Of a DNA stretch of 51,816 nucleotides, positions 1 to 7,561 are shown piece after piece; the stretch's first letter is position 1; each line of letters opens with the position of its first letter. A model generated the notes under the pieces. The model searched no databases. It was not told the origin of the DNA and saw only the letters and a program-made list of their open reading frames with translations. Made by a program: the position numbers and the translations under genes. Where the stretch lies: NCBI GenBank assembly GCA_015059805.1, contig SUZO01000018.1, forward strand, positions 1 through 51,816, written 5' to 3'. This DNA comes from Rikenellaceae bacterium (GTDB lineage: Bacteria > Bacteroidota > Bacteroidia > Bacteroidales > Rikenellaceae).

Positions 1-773
1 TCCGTGATGTTTACAGTCCTATTTTGGTCTACCTCAAGCGCGACGCTATTGACCGCGGCGAGGTTACAATGGATGAGGTAATGTATGACGCATCGGACGA
101 GTCTATAGCCCTTGTAGAGGAGTTCCTTAAGAGGGCTAAACGCAATGTAGCAGGTTGGGAGGCGGACTTTGGCAAGGAGATGATGACCAAAGAGAAGGCG
201 TACATAAACCTCACTTGGAGCGGTGATGCTGTTTGGGCTATTGAGGAGGCTGCAGATGTGGGCGTAACACTTGACTACTACGTTCCCGATGAGGGTAGCA
301 ATGTCTGGTTTGACGGCTGGGTAATACCGAAGTATGCTAAGAACATTAAGGCTGCGCGCTACTTTATCAACTATATGTGCCGCGCAGACGTAGCTCTGAA
401 GAATATGGATGCCATCGGCTATGTCAGCGCTGTGGCAACTCCAGAGGTCCTTGAGGCAAAGATTGACGACAGCCTTGAAAATGGTGTAGATGCAAGCTAC
501 TTCTTTGGCGAAGGTGCAGAGAATGTAAAGATTGACGCGGTGCTATATCCAGACCGCAAGGTTATTGAGCGCTGCGCAATGATGCACGACTCTGGCGCTC
601 GTACTGAGCAGATGCTTGAGATGTGGGCACGAGTCAAGGGCGAGGTCGTAAAGCCATGGGTACTTATCGTTATCGGTATTACTCTGCTCGGCATGCTTGT
701 CCTCGGCATCCGCCGCAAAGTTCGCCAATACCAACACAGCTCAGCCTACCGTCGTAGACGTCGCAAGAGATAG
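1..773 (+). CDS. Polyamine ABC transporter substrate-binding protein (PotD-like), 3' part
   Basis: The reading frame is open from the window edge (codons begin at position 3), so the start lies upstream; the first in-frame start-like codon at 24 is internal. The visible 257 residues match the C-terminal lobe of PotD-type spermidine/putrescine binding proteins: a segment with NLTWSGDAVWA, then YYVPDEGSNVWFDGW and IPKYAKN, the usual ligand-pocket region of this family. After the binding domain comes one hydrophobic helix (about the last 45 to 20 residues) and a very basic Arg/Lys tail. That anchor is not found in classical periplasmic PotD. It suggests the binding domain is tethered to the inner membrane, perhaps as part of a permease-binding protein fusion as seen in some Bacteroidetes; the upstream half would decide this. 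The gene ends at a strong bidirectional terminator. Confidence 0.85.
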   Translation, partial: RDVYSPILVYLKRDAIDRGEVTMDEVMYDASDESIALVEEFLKRAKRNVAGWEADFGKEMMTKEKAYINLTWSGDAVWAIEEAADVGVTLDYYVPDEGSNVWFDGWVIPKYAKNIKAARYFINYMCRADVALKNMDAIGYVSAVATPEVLEAKIDDSLENGVDASYFFGEGAENVKIDAVLYPDRKVIERCAMMHDSGARTEQMLEMWARVKGEVVKPWVLIVIGITLLGMLVLGIRRKVRQYQHSSAYRRRRRKR

Positions 774-780
774 TATAAAG

Positions 781-818
781 CAAAAATAAAGCAGTGGTTG
801 CCCACTGCTTTATTTTTG
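781..818. terminator. Bidirectional intrinsic terminator
   Basis: Perfect inverted repeat with 17-bp arms (781-797 and 802-818) and a 4-nt loop. The arms start with CAAAAATAAA and end with its complement, so each strand shows a GC-rich stem followed by a U-rich tract. It sits between the convergent potD-like gene and the YidE-family gene and serves both. Confidence 0.9.
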
Positions 819-827
819 CTTTATACT

Positions 828-2483
828 TTACAATAGAAATAATATCATACTCTGGGCAATTACCACACGCAGGAACATCACAAGTGGATAGACCGTAGCA
901 TAACTAATGGCTGGCATATCAGAGCCTGCAACGTTATTTGCGTATGTCAGAGCAATAGGATTTGTCATACTACCCGCAAGAGTTCCCATAAGGGTATAGT
1001 AATCCATCTTGTAGACCTTGCGGGCAAAAACACCAACAAGAATCAATGGAACAATGGCGATAATGAGCGCATAAAGCATCCAGATATATCCACCTGAAAC
1101 AAGCGCGTCAATAAATCCCTCTCCCGAAGCTAATCCTACAGAGGCAAGGAACATTGCAAGACCGACCTCTCTAAGCATAAGGTTTGCGCTGACGGTTGTA
1201 TAAGTGATTAAGTGCCAGTGTGTTCCAAAGCGACCAATAAGAATTGCCATAAGCATTGGACCAGCGGCAAGACCAAGCTTAATTTGTGGCGATTCAACAA
1301 GCGGAATAGAGCCGACAAACACACCGAGTGCAATGCCGAGGAATATAGTAAATATATGCGGCTGATGAAGTTTCTTGAGTGAATTTCCGAGTAGTTCTGC
1401 CACCTGTTCTATCGCGCTCTCAGAGCCTACGACCATAACCTTATCACCAAGTTGAAGTTCCATACCCTGATACGGAATAAGGTCTACACCAGCGCGGTTT
1501 ACACGGGTAATATTGATTCCATACTTTGTTCTAAGGCGCAAATCTGAGAACTTTTTGCCATTTATCTCAGCGCGTGTAACGACAATGCGACGAGAGACAA
1601 GTTTACCCTCAAATTCTCCCCACTCCTGCTCTAACATATCAACCTCACGACCAAGAAAGGCGAGTATCGCCTCTTTATCCTCCATTGCACTGACTATAAA
1701 GAGCTTATCGCCGCTATATACCCTACTCTCCGAATCGGCAATAAATGCCTTATTGCCATCATGTGATATGCGCGAGATAACAAACTGACGAGCAATTATA
1801 TTACGTATTTCGCTCACCTTCTTGCCATCAATTTGACCATTTAGCACCTCAAGAGAGAATTTTGCCGCAAACTTATTCTCGTTACTCAGTGCACGAAGTG
1901 CCTCATTCTCAACATCTAAGTTAATTTTCAACAACGGCTTAAGAATCAGAAAGGCGATAATTACCGCCACCACACCAAATGGATATGCAATAGCGAAACT
2001 CATAGGGATAGTGCTATCCTCAGTGCCCATTATATCTAAATAAGCCTGCTGCGTAGCACCCATCGCCGGTGTATTTACCGCCGCACCATCCATAACACCT
2101 ACCATTGTCTGTAGAGGAGTACCTGTTACCTGACCAATTATAAGCGTCACAATCACACCCAGCGCCATAACAAGCACAGCAAGCCACATCTGCTTTAGTC
2201 CACCAGCGCGCAACGAGGAGAAGAATCCTGGACCAATCTGCAGACCGATTGAAAAGACAAAGAGCGTCAGACCAAAGTCACGGGCAAAGTTGAGCATATC
2301 GCTATCCACACGCATACCAAAATAACTCAACGCAATACCCGCAAAGAGAATCCAAGTTGAGCCGAGCGAGATACCGCCAATCTTAACCTTACTCAACGCC
2401 GTACCGATAGCAATCGCCACCGCAAAAACAAATATCGAGTGCGCAATGCCCCCACCAAAGAGCATACTTTCAATAAATTCCAT
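828..2483 (-). CDS. YidE/YbjL-type putative transporter with two RCK_C domains
   Basis: This 551-residue membrane protein has the architecture of the AspT/YidE/YbjL (AAEX) family: a hydrophobic N-terminal block (about residues 1-185), two successive soluble RCK/TrkA_C-type domains (about 190-375), and a second hydrophobic block to the C-terminus. Each membrane half carries the internal-repeat glycine signatures (GIQIGPGF-like in the first, ASVGLASGEGF in the second). Family members include aspartate:alanine exchangers; the substrate here is unknown. I chose ATG at 2483 because the extension to 2597 is a different, low-complexity sequence and the family starts at the MEFIE... segment. A TAnnTTTG box at 2504-2511 lies just upstream and would exclude the longer start. 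It is monocistronic and convergent with the potD-like gene. Confidence 0.88.
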   Translation of the reverse strand: MEFIESMLFGGGIAHSIFVFAVAIAIGTALSKVKIGGISLGSTWILFAGIALSYFGMRVDSDMLNFARDFGLTLFVFSIGLQIGPGFFSSLRAGGLKQMWLAVLVMALGVIVTLIIGQVTGTPLQTMVGVMDGAAVNTPAMGATQQAYLDIMGTEDSTIPMSFAIAYPFGVVAVIIAFLILKPLLKINLDVENEALRALSNENKFAAKFSLEVLNGQIDGKKVSEIRNIIARQFVISRISHDGNKAFIADSESRVYSGDKLFIVSAMEDKEAILAFLGREVDMLEQEWGEFEGKLVSRRIVVTRAEINGKKFSDLRLRTKYGINITRVNRAGVDLIPYQGMELQLGDKVMVVGSESAIEQVAELLGNSLKKLHQPHIFTIFLGIALGVFVGSIPLVESPQIKLGLAAGPMLMAILIGRFGTHWHLITYTTVSANLMLREVGLAMFLASVGLASGEGFIDALVSGGYIWMLYALIIAIVPLILVGVFARKVYKMDYYTLMGTLAGSMTNPIALTYANNVAGSDMPAISYATVYPLVMFLRVVIAQSMILFLL

Positions 2484-2503
2484 AATCACCAATAATTTAC
2501 CGA

Positions 2504-2511
2504 CAAAGGTA
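2504..2511 (-). promoter_or_regulatory. -7 box for the YidE-family gene
   Basis: Minus-strand TACCTTTG matches the Bacteroidetes TAnnTTTG consensus and lies 20 bp upstream of the chosen ATG at 2483. I see no good -33 TTG at the usual spacing. Confidence 0.5.
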
Positions 2512-2604
2512 TGAAATATATTTTGAATTGTGCCATTTTTCAAAATTTTGACAGCATAACCACAAAAAAATGGAGAGCAAAGTAAAAAAATCGACAAAAG
2601 TTTA

Positions 2605-2612
2605 TATATTTG
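2605..2612 (+). promoter_or_regulatory. -7 box for the micropeptide/fimbrillin-like operon
   Basis: TATATTTG matches TAnnTTTG. Transcription would begin near 2618, giving a leader of about 140 nt before the micropeptide ATG at 2759. Confidence 0.5.
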
Positions 2613-2657
2613 CTACACAAAAACACTATTTTGATATTATGAGAGTATTCTACCTCT

Positions 2658-2693
2658 TTGTACATGCAGTTGCAAACTTCGTCACATGTACAA
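2658..2693 (+). promoter_or_regulatory. Leader hairpin upstream of micropeptide gene
   Basis: Perfect 9-bp inverted repeat: TTGTACATG at 2658-2666 and its complement at 2685-2693, with an 18-nt loop. It lies inside the predicted 5' leader of the 2759 micropeptide gene. It has no U-tract, so it is not a terminator; an RNA structure or a dyad protein-binding site are both possible. Confidence 0.45.
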
Positions 2694-2758
2694 TCAGATG
2701 AGTAGGCTAATCGTAGTGCTGAATAAATAATATTAACAAATTACAAAGGAGAGTAATT

Positions 2759-2899
2759 ATGAAAACAAGGTATCAAAAACCAACTCTCAAAATGATCGAG
2801 GTGGTTTTAGAGTGCGGCTTTGCTGTTAGTGCGCCCAATTGGGTAGAAGGTGGTCCTGGTGGCGACTTTGATATAAATGATTATGATAATGAACTCTAA
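2759..2899 (+). CDS. Micropeptide with E-x-G-F-A-x-S motif, upstream of fimbrillin-like lipoprotein
   Basis: This is a 46-codon ORF with an unusually good ribosome-binding site (AAAGGAG at 2744-2750, 8 nt from the ATG), which makes it very likely translated. The peptide begins MKTRYQKPTLKMIEV, has ECGFAVS at residues 18-24, then a Gly/Pro/Asp-rich acidic tail ending DYDNEL. It has no signal peptide or membrane segment. The same layout (short basic start, a Pro near residues 8-13, acidic/hydrophobic middle, E-[QC]-G-F-A-x-S) recurs in the ORFs at 42690 and 51734. The next gene, a fimbrillin-like lipoprotein, begins 13 bp after its stop, so the two are almost certainly cotranscribed. Function unknown; I do not recognise a named family. 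Confidence 0.75.
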   Translation: MKTRYQKPTLKMIEVVLECGFAVSAPNWVEGGPGGDFDINDYDNEL

Positions 2900-2912
2900 T
2901 AATGGTATAACT

Positions 2913-3818
2913 ATGAAGCGTATAGTAATTTCAATGTTAGCGGCTACAGCGCTGTTAGTAGGTTGCAGCAAGGAGGAGGAGATAAACAAGATAGACTCCA
3001 CAATAAAGATTAAGGCTGAAATGGGGTTTGATGATATAACACGTACTACGATTGTAAAGGACGAGGATGGCAACTATTTGGCGCGTTGGACCGAAGATGA
3101 CGAACTAAATGTTGGACTGTTTTGTGTAGACGATAGAGATATATGTGTGATGGATGCGTCTGGTATTACACTTATTGACGGAGGTAAGAAGGCTACTTTC
3201 GATTTCATATTGGATAGTAGCATAGATACAGATAACCTAATCTTTGTTGCTATAAATAGTCACGCTTCCTTTGGATATAACGCCACTACACTTTTGTATA
3301 ATTTGATAAACGAACAGATTCAAGATTGGCTGGGTTACTATGACCCACGTGCGGACTTAATCGTGTCTAAGACGATTCACACAGAGCGACCTACTGATAA
3401 TGTGAACCTGAATTTTACGATGACGCGCCTAAATGCCATTTTGGAGCTATCGTTTAAGAATTTAGAGCTTGACAATGGAGACCATGTTCAATCTGTGACC
3501 TTTGCCAGCGAGCAGCCACTTGCTGGCATAATATCTTTAAGTTTGAGTGACCTGGATGGTGTAACATATCCTATACCTTATACGCTGATGGATGATGGTA
3601 TCAATAGTATTACACTTACTGGAGTATATAAAGCTCCATACTATATCTCCACGCTACCCGCAACGCTTAAGGCTGGCGAGGAGTACACAATTACTGTTGA
3701 AACACAAATGGCAACCTATACAAAGAGTAGCACGCTCCCCTCTGATTTGGAGCTCAAAATGGGTGATATTACTCGCGTAACGGCAAATATGGCAACAGCG
3801 ACCAAAGTAGTAAAGTAG
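2913..3818 (+). CDS. Fimbrillin-like lipoprotein
   Basis: The 301-residue product starts with a lipoprotein signal peptide (MKRIVISMLAATALLVGC, lipid Cys at 18). ATG at 2913 is chosen because it starts exactly at this signal, whereas the upstream in-frame ATGs at 2877 would overlap the micropeptide gene and spoil the n-region. The mature part begins with KIKAEMG...TRTTI followed by a W-T-E-D-D segment. That is the typical N-terminal pattern of the Bacteroidales fimbrillin/Mfa-like family (first strand, 'R.T', then 'W...D.L.V'). Such proteins are exported lipoproteins that form or cap fimbriae, or act as surface adhesins. It lies 13 bp after the micropeptide gene and shares its promoter. Its exact role is unknown. 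Confidence 0.75.
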   Translation: MKRIVISMLAATALLVGCSKEEEINKIDSTIKIKAEMGFDDITRTTIVKDEDGNYLARWTEDDELNVGLFCVDDRDICVMDASGITLIDGGKKATFDFILDSSIDTDNLIFVAINSHASFGYNATTLLYNLINEQIQDWLGYYDPRADLIVSKTIHTERPTDNVNLNFTMTRLNAILELSFKNLELDNGDHVQSVTFASEQPLAGIISLSLSDLDGVTYPIPYTLMDDGINSITLTGVYKAPYYISTLPATLKAGEEYTITVETQMATYTKSSTLPSDLELKMGDITRVTANMATATKVVK

Positions 3819-3925
3819 AGCGAGGCATAGTATTCTCCTCTAACGAATAAGAGAGTGGCAATGTTGGGCAGTGATAAAATTAGGAACAAAATAGCGTTTA
3901 TGTTAGCAGATATCCATTTTTTCGT

Positions 3926-3933
3926 TATCTTTG
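3926..3933 (+). promoter_or_regulatory. -7 box for the aminotransferase gene
   Basis: TATCTTTG fits TAnnTTTG and lies 21 bp before the ATG at 3955. It overlaps the alternative upstream start at 3931, which argues for 3955 as the real start. Confidence 0.6.
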
Positions 3934-3954
3934 CACAACAAAACTATTAAGACT

Positions 3955-5139
3955 ATGAGTAAGGTTACTATTGAGCGTGCCCACCGTATGGACGGAACGG
4001 GCGAATATTACTTCTCGCGTCGTCTGCGTGAGATTGCAGAGATTGAGGCGGCAACAGGTCGTCAGATTATCAAGCTCGCAATGGGAAGTCCCGACCTTCC
4101 ACCTGCACCAGCAGTAATTGAGCGTCTCTACAAGGAGGCACAGCGCCCAGATGTTCACAAGTATATGTCTTTCAAGGGTGAGCCTATTCTTCGCAAGGCA
4201 TTTGCAGATTGGTATCAGAAGTGGTATGGTGTAGAGCTTGATTACAACTCTGAGGTGTTGCCACTCATAGGCTCAAAGGAGGGTATTATGCACATCTGCC
4301 AGACCTTTATCAACCCTGGCGACAAGGTGCTTGTACCAAACCCTGGCTATGCTGCATACAAGGCTGCAGTCAGCATGACTGGCGGCGTGATGCTCCCTTA
4401 TTCGCTCAACAAAGCAAACGACTTTATGCCTGACTTTGAGGCTATTGAGGCTGCGGGCGTAGAGGGTGTGAAGATTATGTTTGCCAACTTCCCAGGTATG
4501 CCTACAGGCAAGACTCCAACCCGCGAGTTGTTCGAGAAGATTATTGCCTTTGGCGCAAAGCACAACATACTGATTATCCACGACAACCCATACAGTTTTA
4601 TCCGCAACGCCGACAAGCCGATGAGTATCCTCTCTATTCCTGGTGCAAAGGATGTGGCTATGGAGATGAACTCGCTCAGTAAGGGTCACTCTATGGCAGG
4701 CTGGCGTGTAGGTGTTATTATGGGTAAGAAGGAGTGGATTGACTCTATCCTCACATTCAAGAGTAATATGGACTCTGGTATGTTCTACCCTATTCAGGCG
4801 GCAGCTGAGACAGCTCTCTCACTTGGCGAGGAGTGGTTTACAGAGCTAAATGCTATCTACCGCGAGCGTGAGAAGGAGGGTATGGCACTTCTTGATGCGC
4901 TTGGATGTCACTATCAGCCTAACCAGGCTGGACTCTTTATCTGGGCAGAGATTCCAGAGGATTATGAGGGCGACTGCTACGACTTCTCTGACGAGGTTAT
5001 GGACAAGTGCGATGTATTCCTTACCCCAGGTGGCATCTTCGGCACAGAGGGTAAGCGATATGTACGAATAACTCTCTGCTGCCCAGCAGAACTGCTTCGT
5101 CGCGCAACAGAGAATGTAAAAGCTCGCTTTGTTAAATAA
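3955..5139 (+). CDS. PLP-dependent class I/II aminotransferase
   Basis: The 394-residue protein is a fold-type I aminotransferase. The PLP Schiff-base lysine is K243 in SLSKGHSMAGWR. The upstream HDNPYSF segment holds the Asp/Tyr pair that contacts the PLP pyridine and phenol groups, and the C-terminal RYVRITLCC carries the carboxylate-binding Arg. The loop that normally reads NPTG reads PGMPTG here, so the usual PLP-contacting Asn is a Met; my recollection is that this variant recurs in a Bacteroidales subfamily. The substrate is uncertain: aspartate, LL-diaminopimelate-like or aromatic amino acids are all possible. It is monocistronic, with its own promoter at 3926 and a strong terminator at 5160. 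Confidence 0.88.
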   Translation: MSKVTIERAHRMDGTGEYYFSRRLREIAEIEAATGRQIIKLAMGSPDLPPAPAVIERLYKEAQRPDVHKYMSFKGEPILRKAFADWYQKWYGVELDYNSEVLPLIGSKEGIMHICQTFINPGDKVLVPNPGYAAYKAAVSMTGGVMLPYSLNKANDFMPDFEAIEAAGVEGVKIMFANFPGMPTGKTPTRELFEKIIAFGAKHNILIIHDNPYSFIRNADKPMSILSIPGAKDVAMEMNSLSKGHSMAGWRVGVIMGKKEWIDSILTFKSNMDSGMFYPIQAAAETALSLGEEWFTELNAIYREREKEGMALLDALGCHYQPNQAGLFIWAEIPEDYEGDCYDFSDEVMDKCDVFLTPGGIFGTEGKRYVRITLCCPAELLRRATENVKARFVK

Positions 5140-5159
5140 TATTTAACAAGTTAAAACAC

Positions 5160-5197
5160 AAAGCACAATCTCAATTTGGTAGATTGTGCTTTTTTTA
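5160..5197 (+). terminator. Intrinsic terminator after the aminotransferase gene
   Basis: AAGCACAATCT (5161-5171) pairs with AGATTGTGCTT (5181-5191) around a 9-nt loop and is followed by a T-run. The loop also contains the TTG (5176-5178) that serves as the -33 element of the next promoter. Confidence 0.9.
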
Positions 5198-5206
5198 TTA
5201 TCTTTG
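5176..5206 (+). promoter_or_regulatory. Promoter of the rfb/polysaccharide cluster
   Basis: TTG at 5176-5178, 20 bp, then TATCTTTG at 5199-5206 matches the Bacteroidetes -33/-7 consensus. The predicted start is near 5212, about 35 nt before rfbA. The -33 element lies in the loop of the preceding terminator. Confidence 0.65.
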
Positions 5207-5247
5207 GAAGTTTATAGAGAGTAACAAACAACCAAAAACCTAAAACA

Positions 5248-6126
5248 ATGAAAGGTATTGTATTGGCAGGAGGCAGCGGAACACGCCTCTACCCTATCAC
5301 AAAGGGTGTAAGTAAGCAGTTATTGCCTATTTACGACAAACCAATGATTTACTATCCAATTTCAGTACTTATGCTTGCGGGTATTAGGGAGATACTTATT
5401 ATCTCTACGCCTAACGACCTACCAGGTTTCCGCCGCCTTCTTGGCGATGGGTCTGACTACGGCGTTAGTTTTGAGTATGCAGAGCAACCCTCTCCAGATG
5501 GACTTGCGCAGGCATTTATTATTGGCGAGCAGTTTATTGGCGACGATTGTGCTTGCCTTGTTTTAGGTGACAACATCTTCTACGGGCAGGGATTTACAGG
5601 CATGCTCCGCAAGGCTGTTCAGAGTGCTGAGGTGGATAGCAAAGCGACTATTTTTGGTTATCAAGTTCCTGACCCAGAGCGTTTTGGTGTAGCTGAGATT
5701 GACAGTGAGGGTAATGTTATCAGCATTGAGGAGAAGCCTGCGCACCCAAAGAGCAACTATGCCGTTGTAGGTCTCTACTTCTACCCTAACAAGGTTGTTG
5801 AGGTGGCAAAAAACATTAAGCCATCAGCTCGTGGAGAGCTTGAGATTACCTCTGTAAATGACCGTTTCCGCGAGGATGGTGAGCTAAAATTACAGGTCTT
5901 TGGTCGCGGTTTTGCGTGGCTTGACACTGGCACGCAAGAGAGTCTTTTTGATGCATCACGCTTTGTTGAGGTGGTAGAGAGTCGTCAGGGAGTGCAGATT
6001 GCATGCCTTGAGGAGATTGCTTGGCGAAAGGGTTGGATTTCTGATAATGATATGCTCCGTCTTGCCGAGCCAATGAAGCGCAACGCATACGGACAGTACA
6101 TGATTAACCTTGTAAAGAACAAATAA
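5248..6126 (+). CDS. rfbA: Glucose-1-phosphate thymidylyltransferase (RmlA)
   Basis: The enzyme makes dTDP-glucose from dTTP and glucose-1-phosphate, the first step of dTDP-L-rhamnose synthesis. The 292-residue length is typical of the short RmlA form. The nucleotide-binding signature GGSGTRLYP starts at residue 8, followed by [15 protein letters not shown]; the LGDNIFYG motif holds the metal-binding Asp, and IEEKP is the sugar-binding segment. It is the first gene of the cluster and its stop overlaps the rfbC start by one base (TAATG), which suggests translational coupling. The four rhamnose genes come in the order A-C-D-B. Confidence 0.97.
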   Translation: MKGIVLAGGSGTRLYPITKGVSKQLLPIYDKPMIYYPISVLMLAGIREILIISTPNDLPGFRRLLGDGSDYGVSFEYAEQPSPDGLAQAFIIGEQFIGDDCACLVLGDNIFYGQGFTGMLRKAVQSAEVDSKATIFGYQVPDPERFGVAEIDSEGNVISIEEKPAHPKSNYAVVGLYFYPNKVVEVAKNIKPSARGELEITSVNDRFREDGELKLQVFGRGFAWLDTGTQESLFDASRFVEVVESRQGVQIACLEEIAWRKGWISDNDMLRLAEPMKRNAYGQYMINLVKNK

Positions 6127-6698
6127 TGGAGGTTATAAAGACAGATATTGAAGGAGTAGTAATCATTGAACCAAAGATTTTTGGTGACGCTCGTGGTTAC
6201 TTTTATGAGAGCTTTAACGCCGCAGAATTTGAGGCAAAGACGGGCATTAAGACCACCTTTGTGCAAGACAACCAGAGCAAATCGTGCTATGGCGTTCTTC
6301 GCGGTCTGCATTTTCAGAAACCACCATACGCTCAGTCTAAGCTCGTGCGCGTAGTGGAGGGTGCAGTAGTTGATGTAGCTGTAGATATTCGTCGTGGTTC
6401 ACCAACCTTCGGCAAATATGTGGCTGTAGAGCTTACAGCAGAGAACCATCGCCAGCTCTTTATACCTCGAGGTTTTGCTCATGGGTTTATTGTTAAAAGT
6501 CCGATTGCAATTTTCCAGTACAAGTGCGACAACCTCTATGCGCCACAGTCAGAGGGTGCTATTGCGTGGAATGACCCTACAATCGGCATAGACTGGGGTA
6601 TTCCTGAGGAGGATATACTACTCTCGGAGAAGGATAAGTGCCACAAGAGCCTCGCTCAGGCTGACTATTTATTTGATTATAACGAAAATCTCTATTAG
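6126..6698 (+). CDS. rfbC: dTDP-4-dehydrorhamnose 3,5-epimerase (RmlC)
   Basis: It epimerises dTDP-4-keto-6-deoxyglucose at C3 and C5, the third step of dTDP-L-rhamnose synthesis. The 190-residue cupin has the family markers DARGYFYESF, GVLRGLHFQ (with the catalytic base His), the VVDVAVDIRRGSPTFGKY strand pair and FIPRGFAHGF. Its length is normal. The ATG overlaps the rfbA stop by one base, and rfbD starts one base after its stop, so translation of the three genes is probably coupled. Confidence 0.97.
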   Translation: MEVIKTDIEGVVIIEPKIFGDARGYFYESFNAAEFEAKTGIKTTFVQDNQSKSCYGVLRGLHFQKPPYAQSKLVRVVEGAVVDVAVDIRRGSPTFGKYVAVELTAENHRQLFIPRGFAHGFIVKSPIAIFQYKCDNLYAPQSEGAIAWNDPTIGIDWGIPEEDILLSEKDKCHKSLAQADYLFDYNENLY

Positions 6699-6699
6699 T

Positions 6700-7560
6700 A
6701 TGAATGTTTTAGTTACAGGAGCAAATGGACAGCTAGGCAGAGAAATGCAGCGTGTTGGTTCACTATCTCCAAATAATTATATTTTTACAGACTTAGCCGA
6801 GTTGGATATAACCGATAAGAGTGCAGTGGAAGATTTTGTTACAAAAAACAACATCTCTGTTATAATCAACTGCGCAGCATATACAAATGTTGATAGAGCT
6901 GAGGATGATGAGCAGATAGCTGAGCTTATAAACGCTACTGCCGTAGCTAATCTTGCTGTGGCTGCAAAAAATAACAACGCAACACTATTTCACATCTCCA
7001 CAGACTATGTTTTTGGTACAGATGGCAACACCCCTCGTACAGAGGATATGGAGGTAAACCCACTGGGTGCGTATGGTAGAACTAAGCTACACGGCGAGCA
7101 GGCTATTGCTCAGATTGGATGCAAGGCTCTGATTTTCCGCACCGCATGGTTATATTCAGAGTTTGGCAACAATTTCCTCAAGACTATGCTCCGCCTAACT
7201 GCTGAGCGTAGTGAGTTAAATGTAGTTTTTGACCAGGTTGGCACACCTACATACGCTGCTGACCTTGCGGTGCTGATATTTTCAATTATTGAGTACGGAA
7301 TTTATGAGGGTAATGAAGGCATCTACCACTTCTCTAACGAGGGTGTTTGCAGCTGGTACGACTTTGCCCGCGAAATTGCAGTTGCTGCGGGAAATACTCA
7401 GTGTCAGATAAATCCTTGTCACTCTTCAGAGTTTCCATCAAAGGTCCGTAGACCTGCATATTCAGTACTTGACAAGAGCAAGGTTAAGCGCACCTTTGGC
7501 GTAGATATTCCACACTGGAGGGAATCTATGCTCCATTGTTTAACAAGAGTAAAGAAGTAA
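6700..7560 (+). CDS. rfbD: dTDP-4-dehydrorhamnose reductase (RmlD)
   Basis: It is the NAD(P)H-dependent reductase that gives dTDP-L-rhamnose. This extended-SDR protein of 286 residues opens with the Rossmann motif GANGQLG at about residue 7 and has the catalytic YGRTK (Y-x-x-x-K) and the conserved TDYVFGTDG strand. The start at 6700 is chosen over the upstream in-frame ATG at 6673 because it begins right at the Rossmann fold and sits directly after the rfbC stop. rfbB follows one base downstream. Confidence 0.96.
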   Translation: MNVLVTGANGQLGREMQRVGSLSPNNYIFTDLAELDITDKSAVEDFVTKNNISVIINCAAYTNVDRAEDDEQIAELINATAVANLAVAAKNNNATLFHISTDYVFGTDGNTPRTEDMEVNPLGAYGRTKLHGEQAIAQIGCKALIFRTAWLYSEFGNNFLKTMLRLTAERSELNVVFDQVGTPTYAADLAVLIFSIIEYGIYEGNEGIYHFSNEGVCSWYDFAREIAVAAGNTQCQINPCHSSEFPSKVRRPAYSVLDKSKVKRTFGVDIPHWRESMLHCLTRVKK

Positions 7561-7561
7561 T

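Noticed and set aside
2484..2597. N-terminal extension of the YidE-family protein to 2597
   Set aside because: The extension is low-complexity, crosses the promoter box and is not part of the family fold.
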